A stretch of 36,812 bases of DNA from Bacteroidales bacterium (GTDB lineage Bacteria; Bacteroidota; Bacteroidia; Bacteroidales; UBA10428): NCBI GenBank assembly GCA_016938235.1, contig JAFGVA010000210.1, positions 1 through 36,812 on the forward strand, written 5' to 3'. Both the position numbers and the translations under genes were made by a program. Positions 16,026-25,865 of the stretch are shown here, one piece after another. Positions within the stretch are counted from its first letter, which is position 1, and each line of letters opens with the position of its first letter. The notes beneath the pieces are model-generated. The model was not told the origin of the DNA and made no database searches. It saw only the letters and a list, made by a program, of their open reading frames with translations.

Positions 16026-17234
16026 ATGGCCACAATAAAAAAGAAGAAAGGAACAATAGCAATTTTAACCGGGGGAGGTGATGTTCCTGGTCTTAATCCC
16101 GCAATACGAGCAATCACTATACGAGCAATTCACGAGGGTTACCAGGTTATTGGTTTACGCCGTGGATGGGCCGGTATTCTTGAGTTTGTTCGTGATAAGA
16201 AAGCTGATAACAGCGATAAATATCAGGTGCTTACCGAAGAAATTGTTAACCGGGCCGGTAGAACCGGAGGTACTTTTCTTCATACTTCGCGTACCAGACC
16301 AAGTCATGTTCCGAAAGACGATGTTCCGGAGCAGTATGCAGATAAGTATACCGATGAGGTGAATGATCTTACACCTGAGGTTATCAAAAATCTTGAATAT
16401 CTGGGAATTGATTACCTTATACCAATAGGTGGTGATGATACACTTAGCTATGCTGTGCGGTTATATGCCGAAGGCGTAAAGGTGGTTGCTATTCCAAAAA
16501 CAATGGATAACGATGTGCCTGGAACTGATTATTGTATAGGTTTCAGTACATGTGTAACCCGAACTATACAAATGTGTAATACTTTAAGAACATCGGCAGG
16601 TTCTCACGAAAGGGTACTTGTGTTGGAGGTTTTTGGTCGCTATGCAGGGTTCACAGCCATGATACCTACAATGGCAGGTGCAGCCAACCGTTGTGTTATT
16701 CCTGAATATAAATTCGATGTTGACAGGCTTACACAGTTGCTTGTTGAAGATCGGATGAAGAATCCCAGTAAATATTCAGTAGTTCTTGTTTCCGAAGGTG
16801 CTATGTTATCAGGCGATTCAGAAATGATTTACCGTTCAGCAGAAAAAGATGCTTACGGACATGCAAAATTAGGTGGAATCGGAGATTTGGTGTCCCTGAA
16901 AATAAAAGAACTTTCGCCTCAGTATAACAAAGGGAAAAAAGTAAATGTTATTAACCAGCAACTGGGATACCTGGTTCGCGGGGGAGATCCGGATGCAATA
17001 GATTCCATTGTTCCAATGGCCTATGGCAACCTTGCTCTCGATTTAATTTTAAAGGGAATACATGGCCGCCTGGTTGTATTGAGAAACGGACGTTACGATA
17101 ATGCTCCAATTGATGTTGTAACAAGCACAAACAAAAAGATTGATGTAAAAAGGCATTACAATGCCGACAGACTCAGACCTTATTATAAAAGTTTTGAATT
17201 TCAGCCATTGTTTTTAATGACTGGCGGAAGTTAG
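16026..17234 (+). CDS. 6-phosphofructokinase, PPi-type active site
   Basis: A 402-residue phosphofructokinase of a shorter class than its neighbour. The N-terminal loop is ILTGGGDVPGLNPAIRA (13-29). GGDDT (135-139) carries Asp where ATP-PFKs have Gly, and PKTMDND (157-163) carries Lys where E. coli PfkA has Gly, so PPi is the predicted phosphoryl donor despite the usual label of ATP-PFK for such proteins. Further motifs are IGFSTCVTRTIQMCNTLRTSA, EVFGRYAGFTA (substrate binding), VVLVSEGA and LGYLVRGGDPDAIDS. The length exceeds the 320 residues of bacterial PfkA. It lies 123 bases after pfp beyond a terminator. It may be PPi-dependent, or of another donor specificity; only an assay would tell. 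Confidence 0.92.
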   Translation: MATIKKKKGTIAILTGGGDVPGLNPAIRAITIRAIHEGYQVIGLRRGWAGILEFVRDKKADNSDKYQVLTEEIVNRAGRTGGTFLHTSRTRPSHVPKDDVPEQYADKYTDEVNDLTPEVIKNLEYLGIDYLIPIGGDDTLSYAVRLYAEGVKVVAIPKTMDNDVPGTDYCIGFSTCVTRTIQMCNTLRTSAGSHERVLVLEVFGRYAGFTAMIPTMAGAANRCVIPEYKFDVDRLTQLLVEDRMKNPSKYSVVLVSEGAMLSGDSEMIYRSAEKDAYGHAKLGGIGDLVSLKIKELSPQYNKGKKVNVINQQLGYLVRGGDPDAIDSIVPMAYGNLALDLILKGIHGRLVVLRNGRYDNAPIDVVTSTNKKIDVKRHYNADRLRPYYKSFEFQPLFLMTGGS

Positions 17235-17259
17235 GAATTAAGAATGTAAACAAAACAAT

Positions 17260-17293
17260 AAGGCTGCTTGATAAATATCAGGCAGCCTTTTTT
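17260..17293 (+). terminator. Rho-independent terminator after second PFK gene
   Basis: AAGGCTGC-T-TGAT pairs with ATCA-G-GCAGCCTT, a stem of about 13 pairs with one wobble and an AAAT loop, followed by a T-run. It lies between convergent genes; the minus strand beyond it is also T-rich, so it may serve the SPOR gene too. Confidence 0.88.
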
Positions 17294-17331
17294 GTTATTC
17301 TTTTAGCCCAAAAGAATAATTAATTTCATCC

Positions 17332-17778
17332 TTAATTTCTCTTCACATGCACCCATGCTTTAGGGGTTACATTGTCTCTGAAAACAGCAATGTCGTTAAC
17401 AGCTGTCTGATAATTGTTGTATGATTGAGCAGAAACCCTATAGTAACCTATTGAAGAAGAGTATATAATTTGTGGTGCATAGCCTAAATCCAGCATTTTG
17501 GTTGCATATTTATAGGCTAACTTTTCACTTATAAAACTACCTACAACCATATAAAATTTTTGGTCGGTATAGCCATATAAAGGTTCATTTGGTTTTACAG
17601 GTTCAGTTTCCTGAACAATAGTTTCTATTGGCAAAGTGTCAATAGGCTCTACTTCAGGCTCATCTATCATGTATGATGTATCAAGATCGTTGATTGGTGT
17701 TTTTTTCGATTTGAAAAGTTTACATGATGTAAGCGATGTTAAAACCAAAACTATTAGCGCTAATCTGATTGTTTTCAT
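17332..17778 (-). CDS. SPOR-domain lipoprotein
   Basis: A 148-residue predicted lipoprotein. The signal peptide ends in a lipobox, LTSC, with Cys19 as the lipidation site. A Pro/Glu/Thr-rich linker (about 25-68) leads to a SPOR domain (about 74-148; FYMVVGSFISEKLAYKYATKMLDLGY...YYRVSAQSYNNYQTA...PKAWVHVKR). SPOR domains bind glycan strands lacking stem peptides at the division septum, so the protein probably acts in the periplasm at cell division or peptidoglycan remodelling. The gene is convergent with the PFK gene, and no partner gene is adjacent on its strand within 200 bases. Confidence 0.88.
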   Translation of the reverse strand: MKTIRLALIVLVLTSLTSCKLFKSKKTPINDLDTSYMIDEPEVEPIDTLPIETIVQETEPVKPNEPLYGYTDQKFYMVVGSFISEKLAYKYATKMLDLGYAPQIIYSSSIGYYRVSAQSYNNYQTAVNDIAVFRDNVTPKAWVHVKRN

Positions 17779-17991
17779 GTCGGATTAATTTTTTCTTATA
17801 CAATATTATACAATAATATGCACTCAAATCAACTATGCTTAAAGATTTTATTAACCATTATAAACTTTTGTATTAATAAAACTTCTTTGTGTTTGTTGAT
17901 TGCTACTATAATTTTAAAGGAAGTGTTGACTTCTTCTGTTTGAGATTTGTGTCCTGTGTATTGTATTTATCAGTAAATGAGAATGATGCGA

Positions 17992-18573
17992 TTAAATTAA
18001 ATCACAGGCATCAGCGGGCATCCAGTGTTTTTCCTTGCCTTCCCATTTTACATTGCACCCTATGGGATTGGTTACCGGCACAGAGATTTCTTTACTTGAA
18101 GTTAGTTCATTAAGCGACCGGTCTAAATCATTAACAGTCATTTTTGAAGTATCTCTGGGACTATCAACTCCTCTTCCGGTGTAAACTAATTCACGTTTTT
18201 TGTTAAAAACAAAAAAATGAGGAGTGCGCAAAGCACCATATTTTTCAGCAATTTCCTGTGTTTTGTCGTATAAATACAACCAGGGGAATTTATGTTCAGC
18301 CATTCTGGAAACCATATGTTCAAAATCATCTTCCTGGTATGTGTTTGCGCTGTTCGAATTTATACCAACAAATTTTACCCCTTTATCTGCATACTTATTT
18401 GCTGTTTTTCTGGTTACTTCGTCAGATCCAATTACATAGGGGCAATGGTTGCAGGTAAAAAATATCACCAGGTATTCCGAGTTCTTTAAAGATTCTAAGG
18501 TATAATAGTTTCCGTCAGTTGCTTTTAAATTAAAATCGACTGCTTTTTCACCAATCTGTAATGTAAATGCCAT
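17992..18573 (-). CDS. Thioredoxin-like / AhpC-TSA family protein
   Basis: A 193-residue thioredoxin-fold protein without a signal peptide. The redox motif CNHC is at 41-44 ([10 protein letters not shown]), and the cis-proline is Pro118 (LRTPHFFVF). [14 protein letters not shown] at 8-21 is the peroxiredoxin/TlpA-type entry strand, and [20 protein letters not shown] is typical of a cytoplasmic redoxin subfamily. It could be a thiol-disulfide reductase or peroxide-linked enzyme; CxxC argues against a simple one-Cys peroxiredoxin. A Cys also occurs near the end ([10 protein letters not shown]). It is on the same strand as, but 213 bases before, the SPOR gene. Confidence 0.88.
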   Translation of the reverse strand: MAFTLQIGEKAVDFNLKATDGNYYTLESLKNSEYLVIFFTCNHCPYVIGSDEVTRKTANKYADKGVKFVGINSNSANTYQEDDFEHMVSRMAEHKFPWLYLYDKTQEIAEKYGALRTPHFFVFNKKRELVYTGRGVDSPRDTSKMTVNDLDRSLNELTSSKEISVPVTNPIGCNVKWEGKEKHWMPADACDLI

Positions 18574-18644
18574 AATTTAGATTTTAATGGGTTAACATTA
18601 CTTATTAAACAAATTTTTAGCAGAATGGTTCTGAAAAGTATATT

Positions 18645-18667
18645 AAAAAAGCCGCAGAAAGCGGCTT
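18645..18667 (-). terminator. Rho-independent terminator after the small lipoprotein gene
   Basis: Read on the minus strand, AAGCCGC-TTTCT-GCGGCTT is followed by further Ts. It lies 25 bases after the stop at 18693. Confidence 0.85.
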
Positions 18668-18692
18668 CTGTATTTTGTTTAAGTTGGTTTAG

Positions 18693-19217
18693 TTAGAGTT
18701 GTACTTTATAGTCAACAACCGCTTTTAATATAGTTGTTTCCATCAGGTCTTTTCTTAAAACAGCTTTAAATGTCAATGTATATTCATCTGAATTCAGATA
18801 ATCTTTAAGGTTATCGCTTGTATGCTCAGGATAAATTACTGTTGCATTCATCGGAATTGAATCAATCCAGATAACCTTAATTTCGCTAAGATCATTCGTG
18901 CTAAATTTAATTTCAGCACTTTTGAAAGCGTTAAAATTAACTACTCCTGAATCAATTACAATAGAAATACTTTCAACTACAATACTTTCAAGCTTGTCAA
19001 TGCTACCCTTGTTGTCTTCTATTTCCTGCTCAATGTCAGAGGCAAGGGTTGTCGATACTTGCACGTAGTTGCCTGAATCAGTCGGCGGTACAGTAAATTC
19101 AGCACTATGCGAAGTCTGAAAATTAATATCAATAACATCCAGTAAATCAAAATCACAACTTACTGTAAGAAGACCTGCAATGGCAACCAGCATAAATAAT
19201 CTATAAATACGTTTCAT
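18693..19217 (-). CDS. Small outer-membrane-type lipoprotein of unknown function
   Basis: A 174-residue product with a lipoprotein signal peptide ending LLTVSC (Cys21). The mature part is acidic and beta-rich (SAEFTVPPTDSGNYVQVSTTLASDIEQ...ESIVVESISIVIDSG) and recalls Bacteroidota lipoproteins with a single beta-sandwich domain, but I do not recognise a named family. It ends at a clear terminator and starts 210 bases from the divergent response regulator gene. It is a real gene by signal peptide, codon pattern and terminator; its function is unknown. Confidence 0.75.
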   Translation of the reverse strand: MKRIYRLFMLVAIAGLLTVSCDFDLLDVIDINFQTSHSAEFTVPPTDSGNYVQVSTTLASDIEQEIEDNKGSIDKLESIVVESISIVIDSGVVNFNAFKSAEIKFSTNDLSEIKVIWIDSIPMNATVIYPEHTSDNLKDYLNSDEYTLTFKAVLRKDLMETTILKAVVDYKVQL

Positions 19218-19426
19218 TCTTGTTTGGTTTTTGTTTTCTGGTCATAAAAATAAGTTTATAAAACCAGGTTTTTCCAATAAAATAGACGAAGCGTACACAT
19301 TTTTACATGAAAGTTGGTTAATCCTAATTAAATGGTGTTTGGTTTAATGAATTTGGTTTTTAATCAATAAAATGAAGCTTTTTTATTTTCTTCACGTAAT
19401 ACAAGCAGAAATAACCCTTTATCAAA

Positions 19427-19846
19427 ATGAATTTTAACTGGAAAGACAATTTAGTATTAATTGCCGAAGATGACCCTATAAATTTCAGATACCTTGAACT
19501 TTTACTAAGCAAACGTACAGGGATTCAGATTCTTTGGGCAAAGGATGGACGTGAAGCGTATGAGAAGGCAATTAATCATTCAGGAATCGATATTTTTCTT
19601 TTGGATTTACAATTACCGGAACTTAATGGTATCGATGTTTTAAAACTTGTAAAAAAAGCGAATCCGCATTTGCCAATCATCATGCAAACAGCAAACTCAT
19701 GGAACGACGAAGAAAAAGCTTGTTATGATGCGGGTTGCGATGGATTTTTTCCCAAACCTCTTGATATTAACCTGCTATTACAATTTATCGACGACCTGCT
19801 AAAGGTTCAGGCAAATAATAAAACTGTGAAACAAACAGTTGTATAA
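19427..19846 (+). CDS. Single-domain response regulator
   Basis: A 139-residue stand-alone receiver domain (CheY-like fold). The acidic pocket is EDDP (14-17), the phosphoacceptor Asp60 (FLLDLQLPELNG), the switch Thr88 (MQTAN) and the conserved Lys110 (FFPKP). There is no output domain; the protein ends 29 residues after KP. It may be a phosphate shuttle for a hybrid kinase such as that at 31695, or act by protein-protein contact; neither is shown here. A terminator follows at 19882, so it is monocistronic. Confidence 0.94.
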   Translation: MNFNWKDNLVLIAEDDPINFRYLELLLSKRTGIQILWAKDGREAYEKAINHSGIDIFLLDLQLPELNGIDVLKLVKKANPHLPIIMQTANSWNDEEKACYDAGCDGFFPKPLDINLLLQFIDDLLKVQANNKTVKQTVV

Positions 19847-19881
19847 ATAAAATTTTAGCTAAATACCAAAATAAATGTTTG

Positions 19882-19908
19882 AGTCTGCTTTATGCAGGCT
19901 TTTTTTTT
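19882..19908 (+). terminator. Rho-independent terminator after response regulator
   Basis: AGTCTGC-TTTAT-GCAGGCT (one T-G pair) is followed by a run of nine Ts. Confidence 0.87.
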
Positions 19909-19946
19909 GCTTTCCGATAGCTTCATTCAGGTTAGTAAATTATTTA

Positions 19947-19954
19947 TATATTTG
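19947..19954 (+). promoter_or_regulatory. -7 promoter box for acyl-CoA synthetase
   Basis: TATATTTG, an exact TAnnTTTG match, lies 23 bases before the ATG at 19978 and 39 bases after the preceding terminator. No clear -33 TTTG is present. Confidence 0.5.
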
Positions 19955-19977
19955 AATGTAACCATTTATTAATACTG

Positions 19978-21885
19978 ATGAGAACTCTTATTTCTTTGCT
20001 TGAGGAAAGTGCAAAAAAATTCCCTGATAACAATTATGTATACGAAAAAGAAAACGGCATCTATAAGGGATATACCTATATGGAAGTTAAAAAGCGTGTA
20101 CATAGGTTTGCCGCTGGATTAATGTCATTAGGACTTGTTCCCGGCGATAGAGTTTCATTATTATCAGAAGGCCGGCTTGACTGGATAGCCGGTGAGCTCG
20201 GCGTGGCTTATAATGGTGCTATAAATGTGCCTTTGTCAATCAAGCTGACTTCAGAAGAGGTTCTTTTCAGAATAAACCATAGTGGTTCAAAATACCTTGT
20301 TACTACCAACAGGCAAATCGAGAAAGTTCTACAGGTAAAATCGAAGTTTAAAACTTTACAGAAAATTATTCTTCTCGATGTTCCGGCTACAAAAGATGAG
20401 ATGATTGTTGGTATTAACGAAATTATTGACGCTGGACAGCAGTTTCTGGAGCAGGATTCTGAAAAATTCAAAGAACGCTTTGGTAGTGTAAAAGAAGATG
20501 ATTATGTAAATATCTGCTATACTTCGGGTACCACCGCCGATCCTAAGGGAATAATTCTATCGCACAGAAATTATACTGCAAATATCGAACAAGCCGGAAG
20601 TCTTATTAATATCCCTGAATGGTATAAAACACTCCTTATTTTACCCTGGGATCATGCCTTTGCTCATACATGCGGTATTTATACACTTATGAAACATGGA
20701 GCCAGTTTATCTTGTGTCGATTTGGGTAAAACTCCTATGGATACATTGAAAAACATACCCATCAATATAAAAGAGTCGCAACCTGTGTTTTTATTAAGTG
20801 TGCCAGCTTTAGCCAAAAATTTCAGAAAAAATATTGAAAAAAGCATTCGCCAGAAAGGCCCTAAAGTTGAAAAACTGTTTAATAAAGCAATGGCTTTAGC
20901 TTATGCTTATAATGGTATTGGCTGGGACCGCGGTAAGGGATGGAAAATTCTGATGAAACCTTTATATATGCTTTACGATAAAATTCTTTTCAGCAAAATA
21001 AGGGAAGGTTTTGGCGGGAAGCTTGAGTTTTTTATCGGTGGTGGCGCCTTGCTCGACATTGAATTGCAGCGTTTCTTTTATGCAATCGGAATTCCCATGT
21101 TTCAGGGGTATGGATTAAGCGAAGCAGCTCCTGTAATTTCATCCAATTGCCCTCATAAGCATAAATTAGGCTCATCGGGTATTTTAGTAGAAAATCTGGA
21201 TGTTAAAATTTGCGATGAGGATGGAAATACGCTGCCTGTTGGCCAAAAAGGAGAAATTGTGGTGAAGGGAGAAAACGTAATGAAGGGCTATTGGCAAAAT
21301 GAAGAAGCAACAAAGGAATCATTAAAAGAAAACTGGCTCTATACCGGCGACTTAGGTTATTTGGATAAAGACGGATTTTTATATGTTTTAGGAAGATTTA
21401 AAAGCCTGCTTATTGCCGACGATGGCGAAAAATATAGTCCTGAAGGAATCGAAGAGGCAATTACAGATCAATCTCCTTTGATTGACCAGTGTATGTTGTA
21501 TAATAGTCAGAAACCCTACACCGTTTGCCTGCTTGTTCCAAATACCGAAGCTTTGCAAAGAAAAGCAAATGAACTGGCATATGATTTAACTTCCGAAGAC
21601 GGCTTAAAAAACACGCTTACCCTTCTCGAGAAAGAATTAAATGAATATCGTACAGGTGGAAAATACGATGATATGTTTCCTCAACGATGGTTGCCGGCAT
21701 CAGTTGCTATCTTAAAAGAAGGTTTTACCGAGGAAAACAACCTGCTTAACAGCACACTAAAAATGGTTCGGCCAAAAATTACCGAGAAGTATGCCGAATT
21801 GATTGACTACCTGTATACCCCTGAATCGAAAGATATTGCAAATAGTGAAAATATAGAAAGCCTTAAAGATGCTTTTAAATCCTGA
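19978..21885 (+). CDS. Long-chain fatty acid--CoA ligase (AMP-forming)
   Basis: A 635-residue adenylate-forming enzyme that activates fatty acids as acyl-adenylates and then acyl-CoA thioesters. Motifs: YTSGTTADPKG (181-191, P-loop), GGGALLDIELQRFFYAIGI, QGYGLSEAAPVIS (376-388), YTGDLG (455-460) and GRFKSLLIADDGEKYSPEGIE (hinge and C-terminal domain). A Lys in NSTLKMVRPKI near the end fits the catalytic lysine. Length and the long insert resemble the FadD15/long-chain subgroup rather than acetyl-CoA synthetase. It appears monocistronic, with its own -7 box and a 15-bp inverted repeat downstream. Chain-length preference cannot be read from the sequence. Confidence 0.93.
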   Translation: MRTLISLLEESAKKFPDNNYVYEKENGIYKGYTYMEVKKRVHRFAAGLMSLGLVPGDRVSLLSEGRLDWIAGELGVAYNGAINVPLSIKLTSEEVLFRINHSGSKYLVTTNRQIEKVLQVKSKFKTLQKIILLDVPATKDEMIVGINEIIDAGQQFLEQDSEKFKERFGSVKEDDYVNICYTSGTTADPKGIILSHRNYTANIEQAGSLINIPEWYKTLLILPWDHAFAHTCGIYTLMKHGASLSCVDLGKTPMDTLKNIPINIKESQPVFLLSVPALAKNFRKNIEKSIRQKGPKVEKLFNKAMALAYAYNGIGWDRGKGWKILMKPLYMLYDKILFSKIREGFGGKLEFFIGGGALLDIELQRFFYAIGIPMFQGYGLSEAAPVISSNCPHKHKLGSSGILVENLDVKICDEDGNTLPVGQKGEIVVKGENVMKGYWQNEEATKESLKENWLYTGDLGYLDKDGFLYVLGRFKSLLIADDGEKYSPEGIEEAITDQSPLIDQCMLYNSQKPYTVCLLVPNTEALQRKANELAYDLTSEDGLKNTLTLLEKELNEYRTGGKYDDMFPQRWLPASVAILKEGFTEENNLLNSTLKMVRPKITEKYAELIDYLYTPESKDIANSENIESLKDAFKS

Positions 21886-21952
21886 TTCGTTCGAATTAAA
21901 ATTTTATTTTAATAAAATCACTAGCTTTGTCGAGCCGTTAATTGTGGTTTAC

Positions 21953-21987
21953 CCTAAAGAATTAATTAACTGAATTAATTCTTTAGG
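21953..21987. repeat. Perfect 15-bp inverted repeat before metH
   Basis: CCTAAAGAATTAATT and its exact complement flank the loop AACTG. Only a weakly T-rich stretch follows. It could terminate the acyl-CoA synthetase transcript or regulate metH, whose start is 139 bases on. I cannot match it to a SAM or cobalamin riboswitch. Confidence 0.6.
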
Positions 21988-22126
21988 ATATATTTATTCA
22001 TAAATACTTTTACAACAATTTATTAAAATAGGGGTTATAGTGAATGTTCATTAACGAATCTTTTTTGAACTATTTTAAAAAAACATTATAACAGAAATAA
22101 TTAGTTGTTTTATTACTAAACCGAAC

Positions 22127-25100
22127 ATGACATCAAGAACTGAAATATTAAAAAAATTATTAGAAAAAAAAGTATTGCTTTTAGATGGAGCCATGGGGAG
22201 CTTAATACAGCAATACAAGCTTGAGGAGAATGATTACCGTGGACAGCGATTTGAAAATTCAGCGATCGATTTAAAAGGTAATAATGATCTGCTTTCACTT
22301 ACAAAGCCCAATGTGATTATAGAAATACATGAGAAATACCTTGAAGCCGGTTCCGATCTAATTGAAACCAATACCTTTAATGCCAACAGAATTTCGCAGG
22401 CCGATTATGGTCTCGAAGATATTTGCTATGAGCTTAACTTGGTATCTGCAAAAATTGCAAGAGAAGCTGCTGATAAATATACCGGGTTAACACCCGAAAA
22501 ACCAAGGTTTGTAGTAGGTTCAATCGGGCCTACCAATAAAACTGCCTCTATGTCGCCCGATGTGAATGATCCAGGTTACAGAGCTGTTTCCTTTGATGAG
22601 ATTGCAGATGCCTATGCCGAGGAAGTAGCTGGTTTAATTGACGGTGGTTCTGACGTATTAATGCTTGAGACGATATTTGACACCTTAAATGCAAAAGCTG
22701 CATTATTTGCTATAAAAAGAGTGTTTGACGAAAGAAATATTGAATTGCCCATCATGATATCGGGCACCATTACCGATGCAAGCGGCAGAACCTTATCGGG
22801 CCAGACGGTTGAAGCATTTTTAAATTCCGTATCGCATTTCGATCTTTTAAGTATAGGGCTGAATTGTTCTCTGGGGGCGAAAGATATGCTGCCCTATGTA
22901 GCGGAACTGAGCCGTAAAGCACCATTTCATATTAGTGCTCACCCCAATGCCGGTTTACCTAATCAGTTTGGTGGTTACGATGAAACTCCCGACCAGATGG
23001 CAAAACAAATCGAGCTCTATTTATCTGAAAGTGCAGTAAATATAATTGGGGGTTGCTGCGGTACAACACCTGAACACATAAAAGCATTTTCAAAAATTAT
23101 TGACAAATACAATAAACGAAACATTCCTGAGGTTCCCCGGCAAACCCGACTGAGTGGTTTAGAACCATTAACCATTTCAAGGGAAAGTAACTTCATAAAT
23201 ATTGGTGAAAGAACCAATGTTGCCGGCTCGAAAAAATTTGCCAGACTAATTGCTGATGAAAGCTATGAAGAAGCATTGATTGTTGCCCGACAACAGGTTG
23301 AAGGCGGAGCGCAGATTATCGACATTTGCATGGACGATGCCATGATTGATGCTGAAAAGGCCATGGTTAAATTCCTTCACCTGGTTATGTCTGAACCGGA
23401 CATTGCCCGTGTACCTTTAATGATAGATTCCTCGAAATGGTCGGTTATCGAAGCCGGATTAAAATGTGTGCAGGGAAAATGCATTGTGAATTCTATTTCG
23501 CTTAAAGAGGGCGAAGAAAACTTCGTTGCACAAGCCCGAAAAATATTGAGCTTCGGTGCTGCTGTTGTGGTTATGGCTTTTGATGAGAAAGGACAAGCAG
23601 ATTCTTTTGAAAGAAAAACCTCGATTTGCAAACGTGCTTATGATATCCTTACGCAGAAAGTGGGATTTCAAGCCGAAAATATCATTTTCGATCCTAACAT
23701 ACTGGCAATAGCAACAGGTATCGAAGAGCATAATAACTACGCTGTTGATTTTATAAATGCAACACAGTGGATAAAAGTAAATCTTCCCGGTGCAAAAGTA
23801 AGCGGAGGTGTAAGTAATTTATCATTCTCCTTCAGGGGAAACAATGTGGTGCGGGAAGCAATGCATTCGGCATTTCTGTACCATGCCATGAAAGCGGGAA
23901 TGGATATGGGAATTGTTAACCCTTCAATGCTTGAGATTTACGATAATATTCCAAAAAACCTGCTCAATCTTGTAGAGGATGTTATTCTTAACAGAAAACC
24001 TGATGCTACAGAGAAACTAATTGAGTTTGCCGAAACAGTTAAAGACTCAGGAACAAAAGAGCAAAAAACTGACGAATGGAGAAGTTTGCCTGTTGAGCAA
24101 AGGCTAAGTCATGCGCTGGTTAAAGGTATTGTCGACTTCGTTGAAGCAGATGTACTTGAAGCAAGAAAAAACTTTCCACGTTCAATAAATGTAATCGAAG
24201 GTCCCCTGATGGATGGGATGGGTGTTGTTGGCGATTTATTTGGATCCGGTAAGATGTTTCTGCCTCAGGTAGTTAAAAGTGCCCGTGTTATGAAAAAGGG
24301 TGTGGCAACTTTATTACCTTTTATTGAGGAAGAAAACAATTCTTTAGGTGAAACCAGTTCTTCAATAGGAAAAATTTTGCTTGCCACAGTTAAGGGCGAT
24401 GTGCACGATATCGGTAAAAATATTGTGGGTGTTGTTCTTGCATGCAACAACTACGAAGTTATTGATCTTGGAGTAATGGTTCCTACCGAAAAAATAATTC
24501 AGGTAGCTAAAGATAAAAATGTTGACATAATAGGTTTGAGTGGTCTGATAACTCCATCGCTTGAAATTATGTCGGATTTTGCCAAAGAAATGAAAAAACA
24601 AGGGCTTGATAAACCGCTTTTAATTGGTGGAGCAACTACTTCAAAAATTCATACAGCAATAAAAATTGAACCTCATACCGGGTCGCCCGTAATTCATGTT
24701 AAAGATGCTTCGAAAAGTGTTGGAGTGGTTAATAGTCTGTTGTCCGAATCATTAAGGGACGACTATATCGATAAAGTAAAATCGGAATATGAAGAATTGC
24801 GTGAGAATTATTCTGGCGCAAGTTCAAAAGTAAAATACTTAAGTCTGGAAGAGGCCAGGGAAAATAAATTTCAAATTAATTGGTCTGAAACAGAAATTGT
24901 AAAGCCCACTTTCCTGGGAACAAAAAGTCTAAACGCTTATTCATTATCTGAAATCAGAGAATATATCAACTGGGTTTTCTTCTTTGTGGTTTGGCAACTT
25001 CGGGGCAAATACCCTGAAATACTAAATGATCCTAAACTAGGTGAGGAAGCCACCAAATTATTCAACGATGCCAACAAAATGCTTGATAAAATTATTGCTG

Positions 25101-25810
25101 AAGATCTGATACAGGCAAATGGTGTTTTAGGTTTTTACCCGGCAAACTCTGTAGGCGACGATATTGAAGTATATGCTGATGAATACAGAAGCGAAGTGTT
25201 AGCTGTGTTTAGAAATCTGAGGAACCAGGTTTCAAAGGGTGAAGATTTGCCTAACTTATGCCTTGCAGATTTTATAGCGCCTAAAGAAAGCGGAATAATC
25301 GACTATATAGGAGCATTTGCTGTAACAGCAGGTATTGGAGTCTCGAATATGGTTGAAGCGTTTGAAAAAGAACACGATGACTACAACAGCATACTTGTAA
25401 AGGCTTTGGCAGACAGGTTGGCAGAGGCATTTACCGAAGTTCTTCATTTAAAAGTAAGGAAGGAGTTATGGGCATATTCTAAAAACGAAAACCTGAGTAT
25501 GAACGATTTATTTCTTGAAAAATACAGCGGTATAAGGCCCGCTCATGGTTATCCGGCATGCCCCGATCATTCCGAGAAAGAAACACTATTCAATTTGTTA
25601 GATGCCACTAATAGTTCCGGAATTTCTTTAACAGAGAGCTTTTCAATGGTTCCGGCTGCTTCGGTGAGCGGATTGATTTTTGCTCATCCGCAATCGAAAT
25701 ATTTCTTTATCGGCAAAATAGGGAAAGACCAGGTTACCGATTATGCAAAACGCAAAAATGTTTCAGTTGAAAAAATTGAAAGTTGGCTTGCATCGGAATT
25801 AAATTACTAG
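22127..25810 (+). CDS. metH: Cobalamin-dependent methionine synthase
   Basis: The 1227-residue cytoplasmic enzyme moves the methyl group of 5-methyltetrahydrofolate to homocysteine through methylcobalamin. All four modules are present: a homocysteine/zinc barrel (about 1-330; Cys247 in GLNCSLG, Cys310-Cys311 in GGCCGT), a pterin barrel (about 350-620; [26 protein letters not shown]), the cobalamin cap and binding region (about 650-890; DVHDIG with cobalt ligand His760) and the SAM-binding reactivation domain (about 910-1227; [12 protein letters not shown] from Arg1137). Length equals E. coli MetH. The usual RPAPGYP has His for Pro. The metF gene follows after 55 bases. No riboswitch could be recognised in the 241-base leader, but a perfect hairpin lies there. 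Confidence 0.98.
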   Translation: MTSRTEILKKLLEKKVLLLDGAMGSLIQQYKLEENDYRGQRFENSAIDLKGNNDLLSLTKPNVIIEIHEKYLEAGSDLIETNTFNANRISQADYGLEDICYELNLVSAKIAREAADKYTGLTPEKPRFVVGSIGPTNKTASMSPDVNDPGYRAVSFDEIADAYAEEVAGLIDGGSDVLMLETIFDTLNAKAALFAIKRVFDERNIELPIMISGTITDASGRTLSGQTVEAFLNSVSHFDLLSIGLNCSLGAKDMLPYVAELSRKAPFHISAHPNAGLPNQFGGYDETPDQMAKQIELYLSESAVNIIGGCCGTTPEHIKAFSKIIDKYNKRNIPEVPRQTRLSGLEPLTISRESNFINIGERTNVAGSKKFARLIADESYEEALIVARQQVEGGAQIIDICMDDAMIDAEKAMVKFLHLVMSEPDIARVPLMIDSSKWSVIEAGLKCVQGKCIVNSISLKEGEENFVAQARKILSFGAAVVVMAFDEKGQADSFERKTSICKRAYDILTQKVGFQAENIIFDPNILAIATGIEEHNNYAVDFINATQWIKVNLPGAKVSGGVSNLSFSFRGNNVVREAMHSAFLYHAMKAGMDMGIVNPSMLEIYDNIPKNLLNLVEDVILNRKPDATEKLIEFAETVKDSGTKEQKTDEWRSLPVEQRLSHALVKGIVDFVEADVLEARKNFPRSINVIEGPLMDGMGVVGDLFGSGKMFLPQVVKSARVMKKGVATLLPFIEEENNSLGETSSSIGKILLATVKGDVHDIGKNIVGVVLACNNYEVIDLGVMVPTEKIIQVAKDKNVDIIGLSGLITPSLEIMSDFAKEMKKQGLDKPLLIGGATTSKIHTAIKIEPHTGSPVIHVKDASKSVGVVNSLLSESLRDDYIDKVKSEYEELRENYSGASSKVKYLSLEEARENKFQINWSETEIVKPTFLGTKSLNAYSLSEIREYINWVFFFVVWQLRGKYPEILNDPKLGEEATKLFNDANKMLDKIIAEDLIQANGVLGFYPANSVGDDIEVYADEYRSEVLAVFRNLRNQVSKGEDLPNLCLADFIAPKESGIIDYIGAFAVTAGIGVSNMVEAFEKEHDDYNSILVKALADRLAEAFTEVLHLKVRKELWAYSKNENLSMNDLFLEKYSGIRPAHGYPACPDHSEKETLFNLLDATNSSGISLTESFSMVPAASVSGLIFAHPQSKYFFIGKIGKDQVTDYAKRKNVSVEKIESWLASELNY

Positions 25811-25865
25811 TAGAATTGCATTTTATTTATGTTGAATATTTATTAAAACATTAAAGGATATCTAA

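Noticed and set aside
17889-18113. Plus-strand frame of 74 codons overlapping the thioredoxin-like gene
   Set aside because: Most of it is antisense to the strongly supported gene at 17992-18573 and its product shows no domain or signal.
21953-22126. SAM-II, SAM-I or cobalamin riboswitch before metH
   Set aside because: No matching conserved cores are visible; only a plain inverted repeat is present, so I list it as a hairpin.
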